64,000 nucleotides of DNA. It comes from Ricinus communis. Taxonomy: Eukaryota > Streptophyta > Magnoliopsida > Malpighiales > Euphorbiaceae. Both the position numbers and the translations under genes were made by a program. This document shows, piece after piece, positions 27,444-41,354 of the stretch (the stretch's first letter is position 1; every line of letters starts with the position of its first letter). The stretch spans positions 17,350,216-17,414,215 of the forward strand of contig NC_063261.1 of NCBI RefSeq assembly GCF_019578655.1, read 5' to 3'. The notes beneath the pieces are model-generated. The model was given only the letters and a program-made list of their open reading frames with translations. It searched no databases and was not told where the DNA came from.

Positions 27444-30400
27444 TCAGTTATAGGGGCTGTAACGCATAGGCATTCTGAATCTGGGAACTTTCCTGTAGTA
27501 GATAAAAAAATGCTATAAGTTCATCATTAGAAACATAGTCAATATAGTTCCCAAGTCCATTTACATAATAATGAAGTTGACAGAACTTTCAGTAAGCATA
27601 CCCATATCCATACGGAGAATAGAAATAAGGAGGCAGTTGTGAACCCCTGGGCGCAAATCCCATGTAAGGGTTGGGTCGACGAGGACGAAACTGCTTCATC
27701 CCTGGCACATTAGTCCTTTTAGCAGTTACCTGCAAAAGAAGAAAAAAAAGAACTTTTCATTTTTAGCTTGTAAGGTCAAATCAGATAAATGAGATAGAAT
27801 ACAACAGAATGGTACTGGGTGATTGAGGCCAATTAACAGATAGGTGGATTGAAATGATGAACTTCACCTTCAGTTGGCGGCCATGTAATTCTGATTCATT
27901 CAGAAGGAGAGCCTCTTGAACAGCCTCTGGTTCAAGGAATTCCACATATGCGTAGCCCTTTGGTTGGCCATACTTGTCCGTACGAATAGTGATCCTATTT
28001 ACAGTCCCACATGACTGAAAGTGCTGCTGCACTTCTTCAGGGGTACATGAATAGTCCACCTACAGTCAAGGTAAAGACCAACAACAAGGAAAGAGTAATT
28101 ACAAAACCACTACATAAAAGATATTTTAGCAGGAAAGTAGCCTATTCCTGATTCACTAGTGCGAGTGGCTAGTTTGAACATCAACCAGATAAACTCCATC
28201 ATTTGCTAAACTTCATGAAAGAGTTTAGCTAATTCTCATCACCTTAACCACACTGTTGTCATGCACCAACAGTTAGTAATTTCAAAACCCAAGGGCAACA
28301 AAGCACTTAAATGATAAATAATCCTACAAGTCAGTATAACAAAAGTCTAATTTGGGCTGTGAAGGAGGAAAACATCATAAATTACAAACTAAAATACTTT
28401 TTATGTACTGCCAACACATCAATTGGAGATGTAGAAAGATGCAGAGTGCTAACCAAGTTAAAACATGCTATCTTGAGATGCCAGTTAATTTTTCATTGTA
28501 ATCATTCATCAACTGTAGGTTACCAGTAATTGCTTTGCCTACATTTATTTATTCACTTAGTTCTCAAATCTATTTATCACTCATCTATGTAGGAACGAGA
28601 CAAATAATTAACAGTTGGAAGAAATCAGAGATCCCTATCTATCCCAAGTGAGGAGAAGAAAGGGAGATCAAAGACCTCTCACCATATGCAGCAAAAAGCC
28701 TACACATTCCTTGAGCATTAACCTCCATGACAAGCAGCATTCTGGGCTTGTACTTTTGTACATTGCTAGTCTTCACCCTTCCTGCATAGGTCAGGAATCT
28801 TGAACCACATCATTTCTCCTGTCCATTCCAGCCCCAGAACTCACTTAACATTTTCTCGACCAACACTCTTTAAGCCTAACCTATATCTCTTGATTCTCCT
28901 CTTCTTTTTGGTTATGATTTTGGAATTTATCACCTCTCCCATTTATTTTCTTTTCTCTTCGTTTCATTCCTCTTTTCTTTTTTCAAATGGTTGATTTCAA
29001 AAGCCTTTGAATTTTGTTTCCTCTTAATTTCATTCTCATGTATATATATACACTTTTTTTTTTGCTGACCACATTATCATGACCACTTTTTTTTTTTACT
29101 AGCTAAGATAATTAATATCACAAACACTTTGACTCAATCCCAGAACTATTAATCAGAAACTTGAAGAATGGTGCCTGACCTGCGATTGTAGTCAAAGAAG
29201 AAGGTCAAAGGAAGAGAAGAGCTGACAACAACCCGCGCATATTAAGAAATCAAGCCTATTAAAAAAGTATAAAAACTCCAACCTATGAAAAAGTAAAAAA
29301 GAAAATGCTGAATTGCTAGAACAAAAATCAAATATCTGTAATCAAAACTGAAAAGAAAAAAAAAAAAAAACTGAAATCCAGCACATGAGTTGAAAGCAGT
29401 TGAATCTTATATTACCAAATGCATTTTGAAGTTCTGTATTAAATTGAAAGTACAAAATCACTACATTCAGCCCTATCCCAATCAACAATGCTATTAGCAG
29501 CTGAAATCAATCTAACTATAAGACAACAAAAGTTCGGTTTATCACGAGAATTCAAGTTGGAAAGGACATCACGGGTATATGCAACAGAAAACCAACACTA
29601 AAAGACCCACCACTGACATCTGCAAACATCTCAGGGTCAAGCAAAATACTAAATCAAGAATAAAGACCTTTTCATAACCAGGTCCACAACTCATCCAGGA
29701 TGAAGCCTAGTGGGTGATCGAACCAGATAATGTATCTTCTTTTTCACCTTTCAAATTTATAATTTAAAAAGAAACTCTTTATTTAAGGAAGAAAAATTCC
29801 AAAAATAGAGCACATGTGAGTATCATGAGTTATGCCTTTTTCAACTGTTTAATTTCATAAATCTAATCAATCCCAATCAATTTCTCCAACATTTTCAGGT
29901 AATAAACTCATTTGTATTTTGGAACTTTGACACTTTTAATAAAATATTTGACACTTAACAAAAATGTGAACAGGGATTTTTGGAAGATTGTGAGAATTTC
30001 GATGTTTTACCTAACATGGAAGACATAATAGGGCAGAAGAGATTCACTTCCTTTGTCTTTCACTTTCTTCTTTGTCCTTCCTAATTTCTTTTCAATATAA
30101 ACCATATAGAGCCTTATGTCTAATCTTCAGAAATGCAACAAGACTCTTGACCAGATTCTTGAGATTGACTTACTTTCACTTGATAGAAAAATTAAAACTC
30201 TGCTTAAACCTCATTGATATCTATGGCTTATGTCAAGCCTCTATAAGAACATAGAGGATCAAAGGAGATATAGAAAGGACCGATTTGTTCCAGAACCTTC
30301 ACACTTGGTCCAGCTAAAATTACTGTTCTGGTGTGACCAAGAAAAAGATAGTTCCCATTTTGCATTAAAAGATTTAGCAGTAATCTGATATATGAATTAG

Positions 30401-31967
30401 TTGAGTGCTAGCAATACAAAAGTTGGTTTGAATTAGTCCAAGATTTCAGCCCTACTAGTAATAATTTACTTTTCTTATACTGTTTTGCAATCTACGTCTT
30501 GTCAATTATGTAATGATGATTTTGAAATATTGTCTTAGGGTCTCCAATTCTATCATTCTACCCGGCTTTACTCCAGGTTCTAAAGCTATATTGATTAGTT
30601 ATGCATGCATTGAGATGGTAAATAATCTATAATATACCACACCTTTTCTTCATTGCATGAGCCTTACTTAGGAACAAACCATATCAGAAAACAGAAACAA
30701 TATCCACCAGGAGAACACATAACAACTAGGTGGTTATCAAGTGGAAATTTGCAGTAGCATAGTTTTCTGGCAGAAAACATACAACAAAGTTAAACAGGAA
30801 AAGAGAGCTCACATTGCCAACAAACACTGATCGAGAATCTACTTCCTCTCTATTTGCTTGAGATGCAGCAGCAGTAGGATCTAGATGCAAACAGAAATCA
30901 ATAAGATTGAAAGAGAGGAAGAAAAGGTGTAAAGCATCAATGGAAATCGTTATGGTTGTTATTCTTATTCACCTCATGTCAACTAATGAAAAAGAAAAAT
31001 AATATGATAACCTATGGAGTTAATTAAATAAAGATCCTGTCGTACACTTGCACTCTTGTTAATTTGATTTAGAGGAAAAAACTTTGTTGCGGCAATAAAA
31101 ATTGCTCATAGGCATTGCTACATAAATATAATAACAATTTTAACCAACTCAGGTGCTGGAGAGAAATCACCAATGAAAATTGTCATTTATCTAGAGAGGC
31201 TGCTAGATAGCAACTGGAAATACAAAAGTGCAGTGTCCCTGAAATCTTTCTTGCCAAAATTTTTAGCAAAATTGTGTATGTATTGAATTTCTAACTATAA
31301 AAAATGACCAAGTATAACAAGAACGTAAGATATCTATTCTTATGTTTCATAGAAACGGAGCAGAAACAACATCTCATGTCACAACCATGCGCGATTAGCT
31401 TATAAGGTAAAAAAGAAAAAGTTTACTTCATTAATATCCTCAAACACAATATAAGGAGTCACTCAACCAAACACAACAAATTCTTTAAGCTAACGCAGAT
31501 CAACTGCAGACTGCAACACAAAAATGCCTCAAATTTCAGCATACACAACATACTGAGCTATATCCAAAGAAGAAAAGGCCAAATACCTCCCAAAAGATGG
31601 GTTTGTATAAAATTGAATAAAGATTCTACCTTGTGAAGAACCCATTTCCTTTTCAACTTTAGCCTGCATCTCCCGCAAAGCAGCAGCTTCATCTTCCATT
31701 TCTTTCAACCGCTTTTTCATGTCATCAAGCTCCTGAAAATGATTAAAGAGAAGAAAATCGAAACATACCCAAATTAGGGATTTAACAAATAAATCAAAAC
31801 CCAGAAAGATTTTACGTCTAATTCATTAAATAGTGAACATCAAAGCAAAAAACAAAGATCCAAGAACGAAAGAAAATATCAGAAAAAGAAAAGGATATTA
31901 TAGATATTACAGGCACTTCTTCCTCGTTGATCTCTGTCCCATCCATCACCATATCTTCTCCTTCCAT
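27444..31967 (-). CDS. PABN: Nuclear polyadenylate-binding protein (PABPN1/PABN type), six exons
   Basis: Exons in transcript order: 31911-31967, 31630-31732, 30813-30880, 27868-28059, 27602-27729 and 27444-27492. All borders are GT-AG and the joined frame is 597 nt, giving 198 aa. The start ATG at 31967 gives [10 protein letters not shown]. An acidic N-terminus and a short coiled coil (about residues 20-50, rich in Glu and Lys) precede one RNA-recognition motif at about 70-145. RNP2 reads SVFVGNV, split by the 2.75-kb third intron, and RNP1 reads KGYAYVEF. The tail is rich in Arg, Tyr and Pro ([11 protein letters not shown], ending MRYSPYN). In this family the protein binds poly(A) in the nucleus and sets tail length. 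The size fits plant PABN proteins (about 200-230 aa). No breaks seen; it looks like a functional housekeeping gene. Confidence 0.95.
28060..30812 (-). other. Large third intron of the poly(A)-binding protein gene
   Basis: A 2,753-nt intron with GT at the 30812 end and TAG at the 28060 end. It splits RNP2 of the RNA-recognition motif between Asn and Val. The short plus-strand frames inside it (for example 28311-28529 and 28615-28803) show no domain. No nested gene or complete transposon was recognised. Confidence 0.7.
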
Positions 31968-33034
31968 CTTTCTCCTTTTGTCTCACTCTCTCCCTGTCTG
32001 CGATGATATTAGATGAGAATCCAAGATCCTTTCGTTCTTATGACATATAGTAGGTTTTAAATTTTGTTATGTTTTACTCTTTTGCAAACTAAAAAAAAAT
32101 ACTTGATAACTCTTATTTCCAAAAGAATTTGATGTTTCACCCTTTGTTTTGGAACAAAAACAAGGGGCTACAAAGTGTGCGTTTGTAATTACCGGAAAAA
32201 TCCTAACTTTTAAGCCTTTTCTTTTCTAAATTACTTAATTTTCTCAATTTTTTTTTAAAAACAGCATACTTAGTATATTATTCTTTTAGAAATAAATGTT
32301 AAATATTCCATTTTAGTTTATATCAATTCTTATCTACTTAATAGATATATAATATTTTCATAAAATTATTTAATTAAATCAAAAGGCAACATTATATACT
32401 ATATTGATAGGCAATAGTTGGTACCAATAAAAATGGACTGTACAACATTATCTTTTTTCAAAATCTATTATTTTCACAAAATCGAATTAAGAACTAGATT
32501 ATTATTACACATGGCCCCATAGTCTTTAACTCGTATAAATCAAAATGGTGCATTGTACTCAACAATAAATGAATTAAAACATAATTCTTTATACAAATCC
32601 TAGGGTTTCATAAGTGAAGTAGATGTTTTTATATTTTTCGATACTAAAGCTTAATTGTAGATATAGTCTAATTTATACGTGTATTTGGTGGAATATAGAG
32701 AATTCAGGTCCAATATTTTTTTCTTATGATAATTAGAATTAATTTAATTTTATATTGATGCTATATTTTTTTTAACCTTCTAATTTAGATGAAACAGAGC
32801 ATACTTCCTTAAATATAAGATACTGGTTAAAGAAGTTCCTTAAATATATTCGTTACTTCTCTTGATTTTGGTGATGCGCTGGTTGTTGCTATTGCTGAAC
32901 TACCAATCAAATACTTTTTACCTTATTATTTACCAGGATTTTACACAGATAGATCACAAGACACTACAAGTAACATATTTAACTGAGATAAAATATATAA
33001 AACTACGATGGAGTGCGACTCTTTTAAATAAAAT
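31968..33034. other. 5' leader and promoter of the poly(A)-binding gene, then intergenic DNA
   Basis: The first roughly 60 bp upstream of the start are pyrimidine-rich on the plus strand (CTCACTCTCTCCCTG), as in many plant leaders. Beyond 32.1 kb the sequence is AT-rich with no recognised gene. Confidence 0.4.
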
Positions 33035-33310
33035 GATGCACGTCATAAAAAAAGAAAGATATTTAAGAAATTTTAATTTATAAGAATTTAGTCATTTTTA
33101 TTCCGATCAGCTATCATTATTATATTTCTCGTGTTTGATAATATGATTTAGAGTTTAACAACTCAAAACATCATTGTTTAACCATTAAATCGATATTATC
33201 ATATTAATAACTTTTTAAATCGTGATTTAACGGTCCAATATTAAAATTAGAAGTTGTTAAGCTTCAAACTCACGTTATCAAACACAAACAACATGATAAA
33301 TTATTCCTAA
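33035..33310. repeat. Foldback element, family F copy 3 (partial)
   Basis: The core TTTTTATTCCGATCAGCTAT next to CATTATTATATTTCTCGTG and TTTGATAATATG matches copy 4 near 41460 almost base for base. The paired arm CACGTTATCAAACACAAACA is inverted downstream. The outer arms seem worn or lost. It lies about 0.7 kb 3' of the first diterpene synthase gene. Confidence 0.6.
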
Positions 33311-34010
33311 AATTGTAACAGATATTGATATACAACTCTTAGACTTTTAATCAAATGATTGTAGAAGGAGCTTGAATACATTTAGTTTCTTAACTAAGTA
33401 ATCCGATTTCATCGAATCTAAGTGAAAATAATAATTTTGTAAAAAGCTATAATTGATTGTGTGATGTTTGGATTAAAAATTAATACTAAAACAGTGATAA
33501 ATAAAATAAGGAAATATTTGGCAAGGAGCTAATAAAAATAAGCTGAAGGCTTTTCAAGAATAAAATCTAAGCTGGAAATCTGAGCTAAGAAATCCGTCAA
33601 GGCAAAGTGTCTGACAAATTTGTTTAATTTATTTTTCAGCATATGTATTACTCCATTTATAGAATTCTTTGTATGACTTTCACTTAAAATCAAAAAATAA
33701 AATTTCAATGCCCGAATATATTTTTGTTCATTACTATTTACATATTTTGTATCATGTAGGAAAGCTTTGTAGTACTTATTACTTGCCGTAAAATAAATAA
33801 AAAAATTAGCAATATGAAAAAAAATAAATTAAATGTTTTTCAGAATAATAATAATATAATATAATTATATCCTTTAATTGCTCTATTTATAGAAGTCTAA
33901 CTTAATTATTATTAATAGCCGTTAATAATAATTTATTAGACACTTAGCATCAATCAACTACAATTACTAGCAACAGGGCAATGATTAATAGCAACATACA
34001 TTTAACAATC
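33311..34010. other. 3' flank of the first diterpene synthase gene
   Basis: AT-rich, contains the presumed 3' UTR next to the stop at 34011. No coding signal. Confidence 0.4.
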
Positions 34011-37000
34011 TTAAGGTAGAACTATGGGTTCATTAACAATTGCGTTGATTGCACTAAGCATCTTGGTTGGAGATGAATATCCATCCTCACTCATATAGAA
34101 AAGGTGCAAAAGCTTGCTCATCGTCCAAAATAAATTCTTGCAAGATTTTGGAACAATGCTTCCCTCAGTTTGCACCACCATTCTTAGCAACTCTCTTCTA
34201 TGGCTTGTAATGATTCTTGTTACCTCTTCCTTAGCCTCCTCCTCAGTTATGGCACCGTTACTACCAACTACTTGTAGAGACACACTATTCAATTTTCCTT
34301 GAGCAAATTCTCTCTGCAAGTTTTCATAAAAACACGAGTAAAGTGAGTAAGCATACACTATATAAGTATGTATATATAAATGTGTATATATTTTGAACAT
34401 TTTAGATATATATGGGTGTGTATATATATATGTATACCTTAGCTGTTACACGATCATTAAGAAGTCGGCCAATTATGCTTGCATGGATAAAAAGATTATC
34501 ATATTCTTTACTTGTGACCACCTCTTCAGACAATGGCTCCATAAGATAAAGTGAGATGAGGATGACAGGTCCTAAGGCAAATGATATGTATCCATTTTCT
34601 ATATATTCATCCATTCCTGGAACGTTCTTGTCTCTCGCCCACTCGGCCTCCTTTAACATAGTCTTGAGCAAAATGATCCACTGTACACACGAGAATTGTT
34701 CAATTAGAATGTTAATTACCAACAGGCTAATCTTCTACAAGAAGAAAATGATTAATGCTTAAATGAAACATCGTTAATTACAATATCAATTAGGTCTCTT
34801 TTGACACATCGTCCTTGTACAATGTAAGCCTTATCTGCAAGATCATTCACTGAGCCATACAGTGCATTAAAAAGTATTTCTACTTCTTTTGACTTGAACC
34901 CAATTGTTGTGTGCTCATCCCATCTGCAAATTGAAGTCATGTAAATTAATCTTTTGTTACATAAAGTCCAAGCTGAGATACCTAGGCGCACCCCTGATCT
35001 TTTAGCTCTTTCAGTTTCAACAAAGAAAAAATTGCAAAAGTCCTATAGAAGTATCAAGGCATCCATCAAACCTTTCAATTAGTTCGATAAGGTTTAGTAG
35101 TTCTTCCATAGAACCGGAAAAATCAAAGAAATCATCAACAACAGTTGTCAGAACAGTATTTTGAGCCCAAGAGATACGAGCATCGGAGTGATTAGGTTGG
35201 AAAAGGCTAGACGTAATGGAAAAATAGGCGGATCTAATCGTTTGCCTTGCGTATTTCAGTTTATCAAGGCCATATTGCTTGACCCATCTGCAAAAATTTA
35301 AGAACAGTTGAGTCATATTATGATGACAAATTAAGTGTTTTCCTTGTGATGAGGAAGGAAAATGCAATTTGTACCTTTCAAGATCGTCAAGTTCTTCCCG
35401 GTGCATGGATTGGTACATATTGAAATCTCGGAATGAAAATGCTAAGAGATAGTTCTCATTGGCATTGCAGAACCTAGATAAAGTGTATGCAAGTGTCAGA
35501 TTTCATTTTTAAAGAACAATTTATTGTTTATAACAACATAAAGATTCTAAGTTACCTATAAGATGTTTTAAGAAGTGAGACATTATCTGCATTGTAATTC
35601 TCAATGAAATTTTTGATCTCCGTTCGCTCCATACTAGCATGAGGGTGTCCTAGTGCATGATCCACCTAAAATAGTCAAGAAAATAATGCAATTTTTGTTG
35701 CCAATAGTTCGATAATATATACAAAGAAAAAAAAAAAAAAAAGATGACCCAAGTGGAGTAGAAGAAAATATAAATAGCCTACCGCATGTAATTGTTGACT
35801 ATATATTACAACTGTTAATAAGAAATTCATGATTATTAATATAAATTCTTTGTGGCCAGAACAACTCTGTTCCGGGTGGATTTCGAGGTCGAGACCCACC
35901 TCTTTTCGTCTTTCAAAATTGTAATTGAAGTAAAATTATCAATATAATATTGAGTATTGTTAACAAAAGGTACCTCTGCCTGTAAACTCTTATCAGGAAT
36001 TTCCCCATTCACTAACTCTTCTTTAAGGTAATTGCTAGTCCAAGCATAAATTCTGCAAAGAGCAGACTCATCCTCGCATATTTCTAATTGTGAGGCCTTG
36101 AATAACTCCAGCATTGCTTTTATGTCTTTCGTATGGAGCAACTTTTCCTTTTCATCAAAATTTGCTAATGCATCTGCACATTAAATTTCAAATTAAATCT
36201 TGATAAATATAAGCTGAGCAGTGCTTTGATAAATCCAACTTGTGAAAAATAACCTGAAGAATTTGCATATCCATTCATCCGTAGAAGGCGAAAAGCCATG
36301 GCACAACATGTAGGGTCTAAAAATATTTCTTCACTTCCCTGCATCCAGCATCTATATGCCCACATAATTATGTGTCATTTTCTTCTACTATAACTACATA
36401 TTACGAGACAATTTTTTATTAACAATGCATACAGGAAATTTACTTTACCTGCAGATATCATCTAGTACTCTTTCTTTATCTTCGCTGACATAGCTATCAA
36501 TTCCTAATTTCTCCAAGGTGTCGATTATAGAGAGACGGGCATAGATATCAAAAGGATAAATTGTAGGAACTGTTGGAAAAAAGAAGAAGACCCTTATCAA
36601 TATAATGTATTGCTACATTTATATGAAACTAAACTAACAAAGAAATATTTAAAAGAAGATGTTATTTAAGAAGTATGCATCACCTGCATTTCCGAATTGT
36701 TTTGCTAGTGAGTTCAAGTATTCAAAGCATTTTCCATCATGCAGGTGGATCAAAGCAGCTGCAGTTGAAGATGGTGAGTTGAAGAGTGATCCATTACTCC
36801 TTTGAAACTTCATTACCTCCTTCCAATCATTTAATCTATTCAGTCCTTCTGCTACATATGCTAGATTACTTGGTTTATCCTTCAAACTGCAATTAAAGCA
36901 CTTAATTTTAGCTAGACTTTTAAGAGGAAGAAGAATACAAATAGAAAAAGTATAAATCAATTTAACTAACCTTTTAGTTTCCAACTCTCGCTTGAGAAGC

Positions 37001-38493
37001 ATCGTCTCCACTAATGATTGGTTCAAAGAAAGATTCAAGCCCATGTCTCTGCCATATTCAATCATGCTTGGAAATATTATATCAAAGCCAATTGGAGAAT
37101 GTTGATGCTCATCCTTCGCAGCCCAAATGTTTGACTGAATAAAGTCCAAACCTAGCAGCAATTAAAAAAAGAAAAAAAACTTAAGCTTGGTGAGAATTGT
37201 GTAGAGAAAGCGTTTGCTGTTTTCTGAAGGGTTTTCTTGATTAATCTTACAATTTCTTCAAAAAAAATTTACTCTCGTGTCACTTAGTTAAATTATTATC
37301 TCGAAACTGTAATTTGGGAACCTTATTGTTGTTCCAAGAATTATCATCGAGATACTAAAATGTGAAAAGAAATGTATAAGGTGAAATGTAAACCTTTATG
37401 TATGAGTTGCTGGCCAACATTCCATTTTTGAAGGGCAAGAACACAAGCCAAAGTGGAAGAAAGTGAGTCTTTAATTAACAATGGATGCTGTAGATCAAGA
37501 CCCCATGATCCATCAGACTGTTGATTCTCCATAATCCAATTTAAGCTTTTTGGGAAAAGAGGCTGCTTTGAAGAGTCCAAGGTAGGCACCATTGCAACCC
37601 ATGCTGTATCATATGAGGAAACAGATAACCCAACTTTGCTCAACATTTCCTTTATTTTTGAAGTTATTGCCCCTTCTGAATCCTGCTACAAGAAGATTTT
37701 GTGAATCTGAATTATAATAAATTTTGAAACTCAAATATTTTACATTAAGAGGTACATAATCAATAATTTGCTTAATAGTAATATTTGACAGGTCTCTGTA
37801 TTATTTTCATGATGTACTACTTACTGATGCAGGAACCTTCACTCTTTGGTTGACCTTTCCAAGAGGCATGCCTGCACAGCACAATCAAGAAACACTTAAT
37901 GAAAAGGAAAAAGAAAAAAAAGAAGAAATAAAAGTCTATGTTAAGTCCTAATGGCCCAGCCACATTCATTAAGGAATTCATGTAAAATTATTGCTTAATA
38001 ATTTAATGATATATTTGTATTAAATAATAACGAAAAGAAATTATTATTATTATTATTAAAATGCAGATTATATTTTCATTTGTAAGAGTACTTAATATAT
38101 AATATAATTAGGTTACAGAAAGAAGAAAATATTAACAAAATATCTATATATTCATAAAAAGATTAAGATAAATATGAAAAACAAAATGTGAAAAGTTCTT
38201 GTCACATTAACACTCTTTCTTGAATATCCTCAGAAACAATAGATATCATTCTTGAATAATACTATGTTTAAAACTTTCAATATTATAATTAACTAACATT
38301 TCCCTGTTACCAGCAATGGCTCAATGTCATACTTAACTACAGAGGATATAAATATTATTACAACATGATGGAAATAAAGAAAAAGAAAAAAGAAAAGAAA
38401 AGAAGAAGAAAGAAACAGACCTGTTACAGTTTTACCCTCCCATTCTTTACCATGTGAGGAAATTCTGAGAGTATTTGTGCTTCCCAATAACAT
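34011..38493 (-). CDS. KSL: ent-Kaurene synthase-like class I diterpene synthase, copy A
   Basis: Fourteen exons in transcript order: 38421-38493, 37825-37871, 37394-37682, 36971-37151, 36684-36886, 36449-36569, 36254-36351, 35974-36173, 35556-35665, 35375-35473, 35072-35287, 34782-34923, 34438-34680 and 34011-34313. All are GT-AG; the joined frame is 2,325 nt, 774 aa. SSYDTAW is at 62-68 and DGSWG at 97-101. The class II Asp motif is lost (DPTCCAMAF at 317-325), while class I DDFFD is at 525-529 and the NSE/DTE motif NDRVTAKRE at 668-676. It should therefore ionise a copalyl diphosphate isomer made by another enzyme, presumably in plastids; the N-terminus could be a short transit peptide. 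The product-switch motif reads GPVI, with Val at 632 where kaurene synthases have Ile. No breaks. The product cannot be told from sequence; specialised metabolism seems more likely than gibberellin synthesis. Confidence 0.93.
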
Positions 38494-38740
38494 CTTTACT
38501 TGCAGAGTGATTCAGAGGGAGAGAAAGAGGGAGCTATCTGTTGATGCAACTGGAGTTTGATTTAATGATAAATCTGCATATTCATATAATATATATATAT
38601 CAGGTTTTCAGGTTTCCTTGTGGCATTTTTTCTAATATCGTGTTGAAAAAGAAACCTGGCAAAGTGAGTAACAATTAATTCTAATTTTGACTTGACTACA
38701 TCAGATGCCCAATTCAACCTTGAAGGCTGGAATAATATTT
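38494..38740 (-). promoter_or_regulatory. Promoter and leader of synthase copy A, shared with copy B
   Basis: A TATA-like run (minus strand ATATATATATTATATGAATA) lies at about 38580-38602, roughly 90-110 bp before the start codon. GATTTATCATTA and GCATCAACAG in the leader, and the CTTCAAGGTTGAATTGGGCA region near 38715-38735, recur at matching places upstream of copy B. The duplicated segment therefore included about 220-250 bp of promoter. Confidence 0.6.
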
Positions 38741-41354
38741 CATAAAAACTTAAGTCTTTTTTTCTTATTAAATATTAAGAACTGTCAACTACATGGAAAT
38801 TCACATTTACAGGACATTACTTCAATTGTGGCTGCTCAAATGTAAAAAAGAAAAATGCCAGACTTGTCCATGCCTGTAAAAGAGAGATGATCTGGGGATG
38901 AATCAACTGCTAAACCCTTATAATATATTGTTCATTTTTACAGGTAGGATTATTCATCCCTACTCAATAGATTTTTTTAATCATTGACATGGAAAGAGAC
39001 ATGCATCACCAATTAACTTACAAACTTTCTTTTTGCCATAGAATATCTGATCATGACCTATAAAATAAAAAGAAAAAAAAATATTATATTTAGCCCTTTT
39101 TAAGAGAAATATTTTGTACAAAAATATATTATTTTATTTTACTCTTTTAGTGATCTTACAAGTGTAAGTTAGGAAAAAATAAAGAAGAAAGAGCAACAGA
39201 GAAATGAAGGGAAGGAGCGGAAAATTGGTTAAAGCAGGTCTAGTTGATTATTGACCGCAACAACCCCTACAAGGCCACATCATCTGTTTCCACACAGCAA
39301 ATGACACGATTTAATTCTTGTAAGAAAATTAAGTTTAAGTTCTTTTTCTTTTTAATTTTTTCAAAAAAATAATTTTTCTTACTTTTTTAAATCGATTCCG
39401 AACCGGTTATGAATTGTTCTTGGACGGTTCTAGTCTATTTCTAATTTTTAATGAACAATGTGCTGTGCTCATTTTTACAATTTAATAATTTTAAAATTTT
39501 AAACAATTATATTTGAGGTCTAGCTTAAGTGGCAAAAATGTTTGCTATTGAAAATAAAAGATTTTAGTTTATAGTTCTCTCTTCTCTACTAGATGAATTT
39601 TCGTCTATATGACAAGTGTAACTACTCCTGTTGTATAGTTCATGATCTATTGACTATTTCACAATTAATTCTAAAATTAATTTAGCTAATCTGAAAAACT
39701 TACTAACATAAATAAATAAATAAAAGACAAAACACATAAAGTCTTTTTTTCAAATATATCTAAAAAGGTTATATTTTATTATATGAAATATATAATTTAT
39801 TATCATTATATTATCTAAATTTGAAGAATTATATTTTATATTTTAAATTTAATAACGTGTCTTTTTCGTCTTAATTTTTTAAATTAATTGTAAATATATT
39901 TATCTAGCATGTCTATACATTTTGCCACCAGCAAAAGATTTCTAAAAGATTGTGAGACTATTATGAAATTAAATTAATTGATTAAAATTGAAATTAAATG
40001 AGTAAAAAAGTATTAGAGCTCAATTATTATTTTTTTATTCTAATACAGAGCTACAAATTTAATGCTACATATGCTGAAAACTTAGACAAAAAGGTGTAGG
40101 TGCCATCTATAGATATTTGTTTTTCCTTTTATATGTTTCATATATTTTTTTTCTACACTTCTTTATAAATCTTTTAATAGCTAAAATCTTTTGTTAGAAT
40201 ATACTTTTGACCTCTATAATTAGTTTAAAACTATATTTTATTTATGATTAAGTCAAACTTTTGATTTAGTTGGTATTTATAATATTTTTAAATTATAAAA
40301 CTCATATATTATTAATCAAATATGTATTTAATAATAAACGTTTTCTGACAAAAAATATGTAAATTAATTAATAATTCCGAAAATATTTTTATATACATGA
40401 GCTCCCTACTCCTCGCCTTTAATCTCTGCACATATGCCATTCTGAAATAATCAATATTGCTACAGTAATGAGCAGTTGGGTGGGTCCTTTCTACAGTTAT
40501 AGATATGTATAAATAATTTAATTTTTTATATCTATATATCTTCGATTAAATTAGAGCGTGTCAGATAAATTTTTTATAGATTTAAAATACAAATTTAATA
40601 TTTTAATTAAGCTATAATAATAAATATATACAAATAATCCAATTTATTAAGGTAGTATTTGCAAAGTATGGGTGGAACTAAATAAAAAATAATTTAGCCT
40701 TCAGGCAATAATTCATTCTAGGAGTCGAGAATCTTGAATTATTTTGGCTGCCAGTCCAAAACAATAGAAGTCCAGACCTCAGATGACAATTTCTTCACCA
40801 CTTACCTCAGATGGCTCTCCAATTTATTTAATTATTTGGAAATGTAAACTCATTCTTGAACATACCTCTGGAAAGCAATGTATTATTTTGGGTATTTCCA
40901 GGAATATCACTTGGCAACTTAATTAATTAATGAATCCACCGGCCAAATCCTTCAACCTTGAGTCCCTGCTCCAGTTACTATACCCATTGGGAAATCAGAC
41001 ACTATATATACAGTCTCTTATATAATTAATATATTTGGTGAATAAAAAGAAGTATTAAATATTAAAAATATTAATTTATTCAGTTTAGAAGTTTTTTCTA
41101 AAATAATATCAAATTAATATATTTAATATAAATCACATATATAAATTTAAAATCGATTAATTAATGTGTCAAATAGAAAATTTATTGTAAAATGCAAGCT
41201 AAATATTTAATTTTCAATCTAATAAATAATTATCATGAAAAGATCATGCTTTAAAATAATTTAAAAATGATTGCACTTTCTTGTAATTGAGATATAATTT
41301 TGGCTACAAGAATAATAGAAAAACCTGTGATTTTTTTTTTTGGCAACTTTAAGT
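38741..41354. other. Intergenic DNA between the two synthase genes, left part
   Basis: AT-rich with less AT-rich islands at 39170-39310, 40400-40500 and 40720-40990. No reading frame with a domain was found in them, and no cytochrome P450 or other pathway gene. Confidence 0.45.

Noticed and set aside
38293..38420. Extension of exon 1 of synthase copy A into the following open frame
   Set aside because: The GT donor at 38420 joins in frame to exon 2 and is matched exactly by copy B; the extension is low-complexity.
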